Positions 10,322 to 20,313 are shown, numbered from the stretch's first letter. The stretch: DNA of 64,000 bases from Chitinophagaceae bacterium (GCA_016721385.1 JADKIE010000005.1:161646-225645); one strand, 5' to 3'. A program made the numbers and translations. The notes: a model not told the origin generated them from the letters alone.

Positions 10322-11207
10322 ATGAAAATATTAATTACCGGCGCAAATGGCTTTTTACCGTACTATTTAATTGAACAGTTATTGCAAAAGCAATATACGG
10401 TAATAGCCACAGCAATAAATGCATACAGAGGTAAAATAGATAATCCGTTGTTTACATACATGCAAATGGACTTTACAAATGCTAACGAAGTTAATGCTGT
10501 ACTGAATGAATTTAAACCTACGCATATTGTACATGCAGGAGCTATAAGCAAACCTGATGTGTGCGAAGAAAATAAATCACTTGCCGATAAAATTAATATT
10601 GAAGGGACTAATATATTACTTGATGCGGCACAAAAGAACAATTGCAAAATTTATTTTTATTAGCACCGATTTTGTTGTTGATGGAATAAAAGGAATGTAT
10701 AAAGAAGAAGATGAAAGAAGTGCAGTAAATTATTACGGGCAAACAAAAATTGCAGCCGAAGATTTAGTAATGCAAAACAATAATGAATGGTGTATTGTAC
10801 GTACAGCGTTAGTTTACGGCAAACCATTCAGCGGTAGAAATAATATGGTTACGCTGGTAAAAGAAATGCTTGAAAAAGGAGAGGAGTACAGTGTTTTTGA
10901 TGATCAAATTCGTACATGTACGTATGTAGAGGATTTAGCCAATGCAATTGTATTGGTTATACAAAAAAATGCAAAAGGTATTTATCATATTAGTGGCAAT
11001 GATGTACTTACACCATACCAAATGGCAGTTGCAACCGCCGAGTATTTACATTTAGACAAATCACTTATAAAAAAAGTTACAGAAAAAGATTTTTCACAGC
11101 CTGCAAAACGGCCTGCTAAAACCGGCTTTGTTATTAGCAAAGCAAAAGTTGATTTAGGTTTTAAGCCAATTAGTTTTGCAGAAGGGTTGAAGAGGACTTT
11201 GGAGTAA
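10322..11207 (+). CDS. SDR-family sugar nucleotide reductase (RmlD-like), one frameshift
   Basis: An extended short-chain dehydrogenase. The NAD(P)-binding motif GANGFLPYYL lies at residues 7-16, IVHAGAISKPDVCEEN follows, and after the break come ISTDFVVDG and the YxxxK catalytic pair in NYYGQTKIAAED. The frame breaks near 10655 in a T-rich stretch (CKIYFY versus CKFIFISTDF). Restored length is about 295 residues, as expected for dTDP-4-dehydrorhamnose reductase-like proteins. No rhamnose cluster is nearby, so the exact substrate is unknown. It converges on argS, with the stop codons directly abutting (taatta). Confidence 0.8.
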
Positions 11208-12983
11208 TTACATCCTCTCCGGCACTCCAATACCCAATAATTGCATTCCGCTTTTTAAAACAGTAGCTGTTAAGGATGCCAGTTGCAAACGCAATTGTTT
11301 TTTATCGGGTGTTTCGGCATTTGTAATGCTATGCTCGGCATAAAACGAATTAAAAATTTTGGCTACTTCAAATACATAAATAGCAATTTCGCTTGGGTTA
11401 TGTTCGTTAGCAGCTTTATCAATTACAGTAGCGTATTGCTCTAAAATTATCATAAGTTTTTTTTCAAGTGGCAGCAAACTTTGTACTTGAAACTTTGTAC
11501 TTGTAACTTCCTCTTTCCGTAAAATACTCTTAATCCTTGCATGTGTGTATTGTACAAAGGGCCCTGTAAATCCATGAAAATCTATACTTTCTTCAGGGTT
11601 AAAAATCATTTTCTTTTTTGGGTCTACCCTAAGCAAAAAGAATTTTAACGCACCCAAACCAATGGTAGTATAAAGTGTTTCTAATTCCTCTGCCGTAAAA
11701 TCTTTAACCTTGCCCAACTCTTCGGTTTTGTTTTTGGCCACATTTTCCATTTCTTGTACAATGTCATCGGCATCTACCACAGTACCTTCACGGCTTTTCA
11801 TTTTGCCTGTTGGTAACTCTACCATACCATAACTTAAATGATAAATATTTTGAGCATTGGGCAATTGCAATTTTTCGGCAATAAGCTTAAGTACTTTCAT
11901 GTGATAATTTTGCTCATCGCCAATTACATAAATGCTTTGATCTATACCATACTCCTCATATTTTTGTTGTGCAAGGCCAATATCTTGTGTAATGTAAACA
12001 CTGGTACCGTCTTTACGTTGTACAATTTTTTTATCTAATCCGTCGGTGGTTAAATCTATCCAAACGCTGTTATCATCTTCCTTAAAAAATACACCCTTTG
12101 CCAAGCCTTCTTCAACAATTTTTTTTCCAAGTAAATAGGTGTTGCTTTCGTAATAAGTTTTATTAAAATCGCTGCCAATTTTTTTGTAAGTTGTATCAAA
12201 GCCTTCGTAAACCCAACTGTTCATTGTTTTCCAAAGCTGCATTACTTCCGGCTTTCCGGCTTCCCAATCTAAAAGCATTTGCTGTGTTGCTTTCATTATG
12301 GGCGCCTCTTTTTCGGCCTCTTTTTCATTAATTCCTTTATCTTTTAATTCATGGATTTGTTTTTTTAATTCATCATTAAATTTTACATAATATTCTCCCA
12401 CAAAATGATCGCCTTTTTTATTTTCACTTTGTGGAGTAGCACCATTACCAAACAATTGCCATGCAATCATACTTTTACAAATATGTATGCCTCTGTCGTT
12501 TACAATGCAGGTTTTAATAACATCATAACCGCTAGCTTTTAAAATTTCGGCAACACTCCAACCCAAAAAATTATTACGTAAATGGCCTAAATGCAAAGGT
12601 TTGTTAGTGTTTGGGCTCGAGTATTCAACCATAACTTTTTGGCCATTTAATTTGGCTTTGCCATAGCAAACATCATTGTAATTTTTTGCAAGTAAATCAA
12701 GCCAATAACTATCGGCCACCGTTAAATTTAAAAACCCTTTTATTATGTTGTAATCAGTAAAAAGAGTTGGATTGTTTTGGGTAAGATGGTCACCCAACTT
12801 ATTACCAATATCGTCGGGCGAAAGTTTTAGAGCTTTTACCAACGAAAAGAGTACAATGGTGTAATCTCCATCAAACTCCGGCTTGGTTTGATTAATTTGA
12901 AAATCTTTTTCGGTAAAAGTTTGCCCAAAAATTTGATTAAGGCTTTCTATAGCAGTTTGTTGTATATGTTTTACTATCCACAT
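11208..12983 (-). CDS. argS: Arginyl-tRNA synthetase
   Basis: Charges tRNA-Arg with arginine; class I, cytoplasmic and essential. It is 591 residues and intact. An N-terminal additional domain (about 1-100) is followed by the HIGH motif variant HLGHLRNNFLG after SSPNTNKPL. KMSK is replaced by KMKSREGTVV, common in ArgS, and a C-terminal DALR anticodon-binding domain ends in GIGVPERM. The only upstream Met is the one used here. It lies 4 nt after a TATCTTTG -7 box, so the mRNA may be leaderless. Confidence 0.96.
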   Translation of the reverse strand: MWIVKHIQQTAIESLNQIFGQTFTEKDFQINQTKPEFDGDYTIVLFSLVKALKLSPDDIGNKLGDHLTQNNPTLFTDYNIIKGFLNLTVADSYWLDLLAKNYNDVCYGKAKLNGQKVMVEYSSPNTNKPLHLGHLRNNFLGWSVAEILKASGYDVIKTCIVNDRGIHICKSMIAWQLFGNGATPQSENKKGDHFVGEYYVKFNDELKKQIHELKDKGINEKEAEKEAPIMKATQQMLLDWEAGKPEVMQLWKTMNSWVYEGFDTTYKKIGSDFNKTYYESNTYLLGKKIVEEGLAKGVFFKEDDNSVWIDLTTDGLDKKIVQRKDGTSVYITQDIGLAQQKYEEYGIDQSIYVIGDEQNYHMKVLKLIAEKLQLPNAQNIYHLSYGMVELPTGKMKSREGTVVDADDIVQEMENVAKNKTEELGKVKDFTAEELETLYTTIGLGALKFFLLRVDPKKKMIFNPEESIDFHGFTGPFVQYTHARIKSILRKEEVTSTKFQVQSLLPLEKKLMIILEQYATVIDKAANEHNPSEIAIYVFEVAKIFNSFYAEHSITNAETPDKKQLRLQLASLTATVLKSGMQLLGIGVPERM

Positions 12984-12987
12984 AATG

Positions 12988-12995
12988 CAAAGATA
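12988..12995 (-). promoter_or_regulatory. argS -7 promoter box
   Basis: TATCTTTG on the minus strand matches the Bacteroidota TAnnTTTG consensus. The argS ATG begins 4 nt after it, which places the start codon at or next to the expected transcription start. Confidence 0.7.
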
Positions 12996-13095
12996 AACGG
13001 TTTACCGTTTACGGTTTTCAGTTTAGAATATCAGGGTTTAATAACACTTGCCAATTCAACTTAGAATTAACTGTAAACACGAAACTGAAAACCGT

Positions 13096-13103
13096 TATCT
13101 TTG
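13096..13103 (+). promoter_or_regulatory. ABC-F gene -7 promoter box
   Basis: TATCTTTG, 16 bp before the chosen ATG at 13120. It is the mirror image of the argS box within the inverted repeat. Confidence 0.7.
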
Positions 13104-13119
13104 CACACTTTTTAAAATT

Positions 13120-14748
13120 ATGATTAGTGTAAATAACGTAACCCTGGCTTATGGCAAAAGGGTTTTATTCGACGAAGTAAATATCAATTTTATCAAAGGT
13201 AATTGCTATGGTATTATTGGTGCCAATGGTGCCGGTAAATCTACTTTTATGAAAATTATTAGTGGAGATATTGAACCCAATAAAGGTACCGTTACCATTA
13301 CTCCCGGCGAACGTATGGCGGTGCTAAATCAAAACCAGTTTGCGTTTGATGAATATACAGTGCTGCATACTGTAATGATGGGTTATGCCGAAATGTGGAC
13401 AATAATGCATGAAAAAGATGCCCTTTATGCAAAAGAAGATTTTACTGAAGCTGATGGTATAAAAGCAGGCGAATTAGAAGAGAAATTTGGCGAAATGGGT
13501 GGCTATACTGCCGAAAGTGATGCTGCAACTTTGCTGAGCGAATTAGGTGTAAAAGACGAATTGCACAATACACTAATGAAAGATGTAGCTGCAAATATTA
13601 AAGTAAGGGTTTTATTGGCGCAGGCGCTTTTTGGTAACCCCGATATTTTATTGCTGGATGAGCCTACCAATAACTTAGATGTGGAAACCATTAGTTGGTT
13701 AGAAAACTTTTTGGCCGATTACGAAAACATTGTATTGGTTGTAAGTCATGATCGTCACTTTTTAGATGCTGTATGTACGCATGTAAGTGATGTAGATAAA
13801 AACAAAATTAAAACCTACACCGGTAACTACACCTTCTGGTACGAAAGTTCTCAATTGGCTGCCAGACAGGCAAGCGATAAAAACAAAAAGGCAGAAGATA
13901 AAAAGAAAGATTTATTAGAATTTATTGCCCGATTTAGCGCCAATGCAAGTAAAAGTAAACAAGCCACAAGCCGTAAAAAAGCTTTGGATAAATTAGTGTT
14001 TGAAGATATTGTACCCAGTAGCAGAAAATATCCCGGCATTATTTTTAAGCAAGAGAGAGAGGTTGGTAACGAAATTTTAAAGGTAGAAAACTTAGCCTAT
14101 ACTGTTGATGGCAAAAAACTTTTTGACAGAGTACGATTTGATGTTCAAAAGGGTGATAAAATAGCTTTTATTAGCCGAGATCCGCTTGCACTTACATCTT
14201 TCTTTGAAATAATTAATGGTAAATTAAAGCAGATAGCGGAACGTACGAATGGGGAAACTACCGTTACCACAGCATATTTACCCAATGATAATACCGAATA
14301 TTTTGAAGGTAGCCAGTACAACTTAATGGATTGGTTAAGGCAATACGTACCACCAACCACAAAAGATGTAGATGAAGATTTTTTACGTGGTTTTCTGGGA
14401 AAGATGCTTTTTACAGGCGATGAAATTATGAAGAAAACCAATGTGCTAAGCGGTGGCGAAAAAGTACGCTGTATGGTTAGTAAAATGATGTTGCAAAACC
14501 CTAACGTTTTAATACTGGATGAACCAACCAATCACCTGGATTTGGAGAGCATTATTTCGTTCAATGATAATATGGTGGCATATACCGGCATTATTTTAAT
14601 GACAACACATGATCATCAGTTTATGCAAACCGTATGTAACCGTATTATAGAATTAACACCTAAAGGAATTATAGATAAGCTAATGACGTACGATGAATAT
14701 TTGGAAGATGAAAGGGTAAAGGCAAGTAGGGAAGAATTATATTCGTAG
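13120..14748 (+). CDS. ABC-F family ATPase (YbiT/Uup-like) with one degenerate ATP site
   Basis: A soluble ribosome-associated ATPase with two ABC domains and no membrane segment, 542 residues. I start at 13120 (MISVNNVTLAYGK) because it follows the promoter box and matches ABC-F N-termini. Domain 1 has a normal P-loop, GANGAGKST, and LLDEPTNNLD, but its signature loop reads VAANIKVRVLL instead of LSGG. Domain 2 has an intact signature, NVLSGGEKVRC, and LILDEPTNHLD, but its P-loop reads ISRDPLALTSFF with no GKS/T. ATP sites pair the P-loop of one domain with the signature of the other. One composite site is therefore canonical and the other fully degenerate. A charged linker (about 250-300) with KNKKAEDKKKDLLEF joins the domains. 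Confidence 0.9.
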   Translation: MISVNNVTLAYGKRVLFDEVNINFIKGNCYGIIGANGAGKSTFMKIISGDIEPNKGTVTITPGERMAVLNQNQFAFDEYTVLHTVMMGYAEMWTIMHEKDALYAKEDFTEADGIKAGELEEKFGEMGGYTAESDAATLLSELGVKDELHNTLMKDVAANIKVRVLLAQALFGNPDILLLDEPTNNLDVETISWLENFLADYENIVLVVSHDRHFLDAVCTHVSDVDKNKIKTYTGNYTFWYESSQLAARQASDKNKKAEDKKKDLLEFIARFSANASKSKQATSRKKALDKLVFEDIVPSSRKYPGIIFKQEREVGNEILKVENLAYTVDGKKLFDRVRFDVQKGDKIAFISRDPLALTSFFEIINGKLKQIAERTNGETTVTTAYLPNDNTEYFEGSQYNLMDWLRQYVPPTTKDVDEDFLRGFLGKMLFTGDEIMKKTNVLSGGEKVRCMVSKMMLQNPNVLILDEPTNHLDLESIISFNDNMVAYTGIILMTTHDHQFMQTVCNRIIELTPKGIIDKLMTYDEYLEDERVKASREELYS

Positions 14749-14809
14749 TTATAAATTATGAGTTATGAATGATAAATTTTTCCATAACCCATAATTCATA
14801 ATTCATAAC
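14748..14809. repeat. ATTATGA-word inverted repeat between ABC-F and gtrA genes
   Basis: Arms 14748-14773 and 14784-14809 match at 21 of 26 positions as an inverted repeat (gttataaattatgagttatg against its near complement). It begins at the ABC-F stop codon and ends 5 bp before the gtrA start. No ORF lies inside. It is the same word family as the repeat at 1062-1152. Confidence 0.7.
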
Positions 14810-14814
14810 CAATA

Positions 14815-15334
14815 GTGATAAAAAATAGTATAATATCATTCATAGATTTTTTTTATCCGCCATTTAAGCGATTAATGCCGGAGCAAACTTTCCGTTATTT
14901 GGCTTGCGGTGGCTTTAATACTGTATTGGGCTTAGCTTTTTACTTTGTTTGCTATAAATACATTTTAAAAGAACAAAATTTAGATTTTGGCTTTTACGCC
15001 TTTAAACCACATAATGCTGCCTTGTTTGGTGCCTTTATCCTAAATTTTATTGTAGGTTTTGCTTTAATGAAATTTGTAGTTTTTGTTGATTCTAATTTAA
15101 AGGGCAGAATTCAACTTTTCCGTTACTTGTTATCTTTACCATTAACCTTTTCTTAAACTATTTTTATTAAAATTATTTGTGGAGATACTGCATTGGGATG
15201 CTATTATAAGCCAGTTTATTACTACTTGCATAGTAGTGTTGCTAAGTTATATAAGCCAAAAACACTTTACATTTAAAGTAAAAAAAATAAATGGGAGGCT
15301 AATACAAAGCATTCATCATACCATAATAAAATAA
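14815..15334 (+). CDS. GtrA-family membrane protein, frameshifted
   Basis: A small four-helix inner-membrane protein, often a flippase-like partner for lipid-linked sugars. It starts with GTG at 14815. FRYLACGGFNTVLGLAFYFVCY is helix 1 and helix 2 contains AALFGAFILNFIVGF. Around 15150-15165 two short T runs appear undercalled. In the corrected frame FFLNYF and KLFVEIL lead into the last helix and YISQKHFTFK, the expected GtrA ending, with the stop at 15334. Restored length is about 174 residues. It runs into the methyltransferase gene. Confidence 0.78.
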
Positions 15335-16110
15335 AAGAGTACTACGCCAGTACCGAAAACTCGTACATTGATAGCTGGCACATGAATCAGGTGCATGCGT
15401 TGCATTATGGTTATTGGGATGATAAAGTAAAAACATTTCCGCAATCGCTTTTACGCATGAATGAAGTAATGATGCAAATGGCATCCATTACAAAAGATGA
15501 TTTAGTATTGGATGCCGGCTGTGGAGTAGGAGGCAGCAGTATTTTTTTAGCCAAAACAGTGGGCTGCAAATGTATGGGCATTACATTATCTCCAACACAA
15601 ATACCACATGCCAATAAGTTTGCAAATGCTGCAGCAGTAAGCCATTTGGTTAATTTTAAAGAAATGAATTACAGTAAAACAAATTTCGAAAACGAAAGTT
15701 TCGATATTGTTTGGGGCAACGAAAGCATTTGCTATGCCGATGATAAAAACGAATTTGTAAAAGAGGCCTACCGTTTATTAAAACCTGGTGGTCGCTTAAT
15801 TTTGGGAGAAGGTTTTGTTAGCAAAAAACAAAATAATGATTTGCCAGCAGTACGTAAAATGCTGGACGGATGGCAAATAAACTACTTAGATACTCCCGAA
15901 GATTTTATCGGTTTTATGAAAGATGCAGGCTTTACCACCGCCAATTTTAAAGATATCACTCCCTTTGTAATGCATAGCAGCCGCAGGTTATTGGGCATTT
16001 CAATTTTAGCAACACTTTATGGGTGGTGGAAATCATTAATCTTTAGTAACAAGTGGACACCTGTACAAAAGCCAATATCAAAACTGTTTGGTACCAATAT
16101 TTTACTTTAA
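15291..16110 (+). CDS. SAM-dependent methyltransferase, start disturbed by an indel
   Basis: Class I methyltransferase of the UbiE/sterol-methyltransferase type. SAM motif I is VLDAGCGVGGSS, motif II region FDIVWGNESICYADD, and LLKPGGRLILGEGF follows. The first in-frame Met is at 15382, but homologous-looking sequence (KEYYASTENSYIDSWH) precedes it without a stop. An ATG at 15291 would join this frame if one G of its GGG were removed, so I take 15291 as the likely start. That start overlaps the end of gtrA. Restored length is about 270 residues. Substrate is unknown. Confidence 0.78.
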
Positions 16111-16325
16111 AAAGAAGAGATTGGGTTTACGGTATCGTGTTAGGTATTAAATAATGTTGCAAAATTTCAGGATATCGCACAAAAAAAATGTCCTCACTGT
16201 AGAAACGGAAGGACTTTAACGATTGCTTGCCATATGAAAATTCTTAAAAAAATCTATTATATTTGTCCCTCACTATTCAATCCACGTGGTTGAGTTTTTC
16301 CTTTAACGATTCTTTGTTATTCTAT

Positions 16326-16363
16326 AACTCATCCTCTTTAACAAAAGTAGGATGAGTTTTTTT
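16326..16363. terminator. Terminator in the 16.1-16.46 kb gap
   Basis: Stem aactcatcct (16326-16335) and aggatgagtt (16349-16358), then a T run. The rest of the 350-bp gap (16111-16459) shows no convincing gene; short words such as gtcct/aggac pairs are too weak to call. Confidence 0.8.
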
Positions 16364-16459
16364 AGTTTTTATGCCAACTTAAAGTTGATTTTATTATCTT
16401 TAAAAGGCATGTAATTGTTTAAAACCCTTTGTGGTATTGAGGTTAAGTAAAATTATTTA

Positions 16460-18010
16460 ATGATGCCCAACCGTTTTTCGGATACACTTTTTCAGTTAAT
16501 CCGATCTTTGAAAAGGCCGAAAAGAGGCATTTTAAATTGTATATCAAACGCAGCTCGGGCAATGAAGATTTAAAAGTAGTAGAACTTTTGATGCTTTGGA
16601 TAAATTGACGGAGTACGATGAATCGCTACTTTTAAAAAAGCTTACATCTATCAAAAAGCCGCAGTTATCCAATATAAAGGTTCATTTGTACAAACAGCTT
16701 TTAGCCAGTCTTCGATTACTAAAAAGTACGGATAGCATTGACCTGCAACTAAACGAGCAGTTAGATTATGCACATATTTTATATAAAAAAGGGCTATTTG
16801 CTCAAAGTTTAAAAATACTGGACAAAGCCAAGGAGACTGCAAAAGTTAATCATAAAATAAATTACCTGGTACAGGCTATTGCTTTGGAAAAAAGGATTGA
16901 AACCCTCAATATTACCCATGAAATGCAAACCAAAGCCGAGCAGTTGAGCGATGAAATAAATGAAATTAACAGCAGAATAGATATTTTGGCAAGGCTAAGC
17001 AATTTGGCCATGCTTTTGCACAGTTGGTTTATAAAAAATGGCCATGCCCGAAATGCAAACGACGAAGAAAAAATTGCTGCATATTTAAAAAAGCATTTAC
17101 CTAAAAATGCCTGGCAGCAAACCGGTTTTTACGAAAAATTATACCTGTACCAAAGCTATAGCTGGTATGCATTTATACGGCAAGATTTTTTGGGTTACTA
17201 TAAATATGCCCAAAAATGGGTTGATATTTTTGATGATCAACCTGTAATGATCAGGGTAGAAACGGGTAACTATATAAAAGGCTTACATACTTTACTAAAC
17301 GTACATTTTTATTTGCGTAACTATCAAAAATTTAATGAAACGCTGCAAAAATTCGAAAAATTTGCACAAACCGAAAGAGTACAAGCGCATGATAATTTTA
17401 GAATACAGGCATTTGTTTATTTAGCCAGTGCAAAAATTAATCAACACAATATGCTGGGTACTTTTAGGCAAGGATTATTGCTTGTACCTGATATTTTAAA
17501 AACGCTTGAAAATGATACGCTTTTTATAGATGACCATCGCAATATGGTTATAAATTATAAAATAGCATCGATGTATTTGAAACGAAGATTTTTCTACATC
17601 TATAGATTATTTACAAAAATTATTAATGAAAATGCCGATGTACGCAGCGATTTGCAATGTTATGCCCGGTTATTACACTTGCTGGCGCATTACGAAATGG
17701 GCAATTATGATTTGGTAGAATACTTAACTAAATCGGTTTACAGGTTTATGGCAAAAAGAAAATTTGACTGTAGTTGAAGAGGAGATGTTTAAATTTCTTC
17801 GAAAATCTTTCCATATTAGCCGTTACAAATTGCAAACAGAATTAGAAAGTTTTTGCATAAGATAAAAGGGTTGGAAAAAATAGATTTGAAACCCGTTCTT
17901 TTGCATATTTAGATATTATTTCATGGTTAGAAGCTAAGGTGTACAAAAAAACAATTAGCCAAATTTTGCACGAAAAATTTGAGAAAAGTAAAAAAAGGGT
18001 TTATAAATAA
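16460..18010 (+). CDS. Helical-repeat (TPR-like) cytoplasmic protein, heavily frameshifted
   Basis: An approximately 515-residue alpha-helical protein of a family I have seen only in Bacteroidota; function unknown. It starts MMPNRFSDTLFQLI at 16460, with an indel near 16530. The main open part (16596-17777) has repeated helix pairs such as YAHILYKKGLFAQSLKILDKA, resembling TPRs. Around 17590-17625 a short stretch reads EDFSTSIDYLQ only in another frame, meaning two compensating indels. After 17770 a further shift leads to EEEMFKFLRKSFHISRYKL and FAYLDIISWLEAKVYKK before the stop at 18010. No signal peptide. It converges with the OsmC gene, 4 bp away. Confidence 0.7.
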
Positions 18011-18014
18011 TATT

Positions 18015-18419
18015 TTACCACTTGTATTTAATTACAACTTCTAAATCGGGGTGAAGGCTTTTTGCAACAGGACAATTGTCGCCTATTCTTTCTAAAATAA
18101 CCCTATCCTTTTCACTTAAGTTTAGGCTTTGCTCAAAATGAAGTATAACTTCAATTTTTCCAATGCGCCTTGGGTCGCTAAGCATGTGTTTAGTAACATC
18201 TATTTTAGTGCCTGCTAAATTAATTTCCATATCATTGGCTTTAATGCCCATTGTGGTTATAACACAGGTGGCTAAAGCAACACAAACGGTATCGGTAGGG
18301 CTAAAGCGTTCCCCTTTTCCTCTGTTATCAGTTGGTGCATCGGTTTCTATAACTGTGCCGCTTTGTAAATGAGTGCATTCGCATCTTAAATCTCCTTTAT
18401 AAACAATACTTGCAGTCAT
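18015..18419 (-). CDS. OsmC-family peroxide-related protein
   Basis: A 134-residue protein of the OsmC/Ohr superfamily, thiol peroxidases that detoxify organic hydroperoxides as dimers. The region FSPTDTVCVALATCVITTMG holds the first conserved Cys, and the second is in RIGDNCPVAKSLHPDL near residue 115. Both redox cysteines are present. It matches the YhfA-like OsmC branch more than Ohr. Single gene, no evident operon. Confidence 0.85.
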   Translation of the reverse strand: MTASIVYKGDLRCECTHLQSGTVIETDAPTDNRGKGERFSPTDTVCVALATCVITTMGIKANDMEINLAGTKIDVTKHMLSDPRRIGKIEVILHFEQSLNLSEKDRVILERIGDNCPVAKSLHPDLEVVIKYKW

Positions 18420-18521
18420 ATATTAATTTTACTTTTATTTATGGTGTGAAATTTTGTTAAAAAAAGCATCTTTCTACAATACAAATTATTTTTACATAAA
18501 TTTACGTAGTAAATCAAAAAC

Positions 18522-19322
18522 ATGAGGCAAGTTACATTAATAATAGCAGCATTATTTTTCTCCATAACGCTTATGGCTCAGGAATCAAAATCTGCAAAAA
18601 AAACAAAACGGGAAGAAAAAAGAAAGAGAATAGATGCATTAATTAAGCAGGAAGAAGAGGGTGTAATTGCTTATAAAAAACATATTGTGGTAGGGGCTAA
18701 ACTTACCAGTGATGGTTATGGTGGATTTATTGAAAAAGGGATATCTAAATCGGTAAAAAAAGCCCTGCTATTTCAATTGGACATTACTGAAAAGAAACAC
18801 CAAAAGGAAGAAAAATCTGGCCAAACGGCATTGAATCTTGCACCCAAAATATATGGCAAACTAAATTTCTTTTATCCTGTAAAACTTGGAGTGCAAATGC
18901 AATTGCTATTAGGTAATAAAGGAAGCCGCAACGGGGTAAACATAACCGGTAATCTGGGAGGAGGTTTAACTTTAGGTCTTTTGCGTCCTTACGAACTTGG
19001 TGTTGATACGGGATCCGGAAAAACAACTTATTTCAGATACGATTCGCCGGATAGTTTATGGTATTTAGCAGCGATGGATGAACCAACTGCTCAAGGGCCG
19101 GGTTTTAGCAAAGGATGGAATCATTTAAAAATCACACCGGGCATTTATGTTAAACCTGCTTTGCGTTTTGATTATGGCAGATACAACGAAACAATAAGCG
19201 GTTTAGAAGTTGGTTTAATAGGCGAATTTTATGCAAAAAAAATTCCACAAATGCTGTATAATAAGCAAAAGCAATTCTTTTTATCTGCTTATGTTACCAT
19301 CATTTTTGGTAAGCGAAAATAG
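18522..19322 (+). CDS. Exported hypothetical protein, probably outer-membrane associated
   Basis: A 266-residue protein with a signal peptide (MRQVTLIIAALFFSITLMAQ), then a strongly basic and acidic helix (SAKKTKREEKRKRIDALIKQ, about 25-45). The remainder has alternating aromatic/hydrophobic strands (VVGAKLTSDGYGGFIEKG, LGVQMQLLLGN, GLIGEFYAKKIPQM) and ends in YVTIIFGKRK. A strand-rich body and aromatic-rich end suggest a small beta-barrel, but this is inference. I do not recognise a named family. Confidence 0.6.
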   Translation: MRQVTLIIAALFFSITLMAQESKSAKKTKREEKRKRIDALIKQEEEGVIAYKKHIVVGAKLTSDGYGGFIEKGISKSVKKALLFQLDITEKKHQKEEKSGQTALNLAPKIYGKLNFFYPVKLGVQMQLLLGNKGSRNGVNITGNLGGGLTLGLLRPYELGVDTGSGKTTYFRYDSPDSLWYLAAMDEPTAQGPGFSKGWNHLKITPGIYVKPALRFDYGRYNETISGLEVGLIGEFYAKKIPQMLYNKQKQFFLSAYVTIIFGKRK

Positions 19323-19357
19323 TACAATGAACAAACCTCCTGCACAAATTTAACACT

Positions 19358-19365
19358 TACCTTTG
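19358..19365 (+). promoter_or_regulatory. lipA -7 promoter box
   Basis: TACCTTTG fits TAnnTTTG and lies 25 bp before the lipA ATG. No clear -33 element. Confidence 0.5.
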
Positions 19366-19389
19366 TGTATCATTTTAATGTAATAATTC

Positions 19390-20313
19390 ATGACAGAATT
19401 ACCCATAATGGATGGAACTGTAGAACAAAAGCCCAAAAAGCCCAATTGGCTTAGGGTTAAGTTACCCATTGGTGAAGAGTACAGGCATGTAAGAGGCCTT
19501 GTTGATACACATAAATTGCACACCATTTGCGAAAGTGGTAATTGCCCTAACATGGGCGAATGTTGGGGAGAAGGAACAGCAACTTTTATGATTTTAGGTA
19601 ATATTTGTACCCGTAGTTGTGGTTTTTGTAATGTTGCAACCGGCAGGCCTTTGGAGGTAGATTGGAACGAACCCCAACGTGTAGCCGAAGCCATTCATTT
19701 AATGAAAGTGAAACATGCTGTTGTTACATCGGTAGATAGAGATGAATTGCAAGACGGCGGCAGTATTATTTGGTACAATACAATAAAGGCTATAAAAACC
19801 TTAAATCCAAACACAACTTTAGAAACATTAATACCCGATTTTAAAGCGGAAAAAGAAAACATTCAACGCATTATTGATGCTGCACCCGAAGTGGTAAGTC
19901 ATAATATTGAAACAACTGAACGCCTTACAAAACAAGTACGCATACAAGCTAAGTATTGGCAAAGTATGCAAACCTTGCAAATTTTAAAAGAAGGCGGCAT
20001 GCGTACCAAAAGTGGCATTATGCTAGGTTTGGGCGAAGAAAAAGATGAGGTAATACAAACACTTAAAGATTTAAAAGCAAGCAATGTAGATGTAATAACC
20101 ATTGGCCAATACCTGCAACCCACCAAAAAACATTTGCCGGTTGATCGTTTTGTTCATCCCGATGAATTTGCAGAATATCGTGAGATCGGATATAACCTTG
20201 GTTTTGATTATGTAGAAAGTGGCCCATTGGTACGCAGTAGTTATCACAGCGAAAAGCATGTGATACCGGGTTATGGAAGGGACAAGTGGTTAGCTGAAAA
20301 AAATGCACATTAA
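19390..20313 (+). CDS. lipA: Lipoyl synthase
   Basis: A radical-SAM enzyme that inserts two sulfurs into protein-bound octanoyl groups to make lipoyl cofactor for 2-oxoacid dehydrogenases and the glycine cleavage system. It is 307 residues and intact. The auxiliary cluster cysteines are in CESGNCPNMGEC (about 53-64), the radical-SAM CxxxCxxC is CTRSCGFC (about 78-85), and the C-terminal RSSY motif is in VRSSYHSEKH. The standard start MTELPIMDG follows a promoter box. No lipB is adjacent. Confidence 0.97.
   Translation: MTELPIMDGTVEQKPKKPNWLRVKLPIGEEYRHVRGLVDTHKLHTICESGNCPNMGECWGEGTATFMILGNICTRSCGFCNVATGRPLEVDWNEPQRVAEAIHLMKVKHAVVTSVDRDELQDGGSIIWYNTIKAIKTLNPNTTLETLIPDFKAEKENIQRIIDAAPEVVSHNIETTERLTKQVRIQAKYWQSMQTLQILKEGGMRTKSGIMLGLGEEKDEVIQTLKDLKASNVDVITIGQYLQPTKKHLPVDRFVHPDEFAEYREIGYNLGFDYVESGPLVRSSYHSEKHVIPGYGRDKWLAEKNAH

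Larger units (their letters stand above)
12986..13105. repeat. Inverted repeat carrying divergent argS / ABC-F promoters
   Basis: Arms 12986-13024 and 13069-13105. Perfect segments are tgcaaagataa (12986-12996) against ttatctttgca (13095-13105), and cggttttcagttt (13012-13024) against aaactgaaaaccg (13082-13094). The outer segments are the promoter -7 boxes of the two divergent genes, and the inner ones are AAACTGA-type words. Confidence 0.75.
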
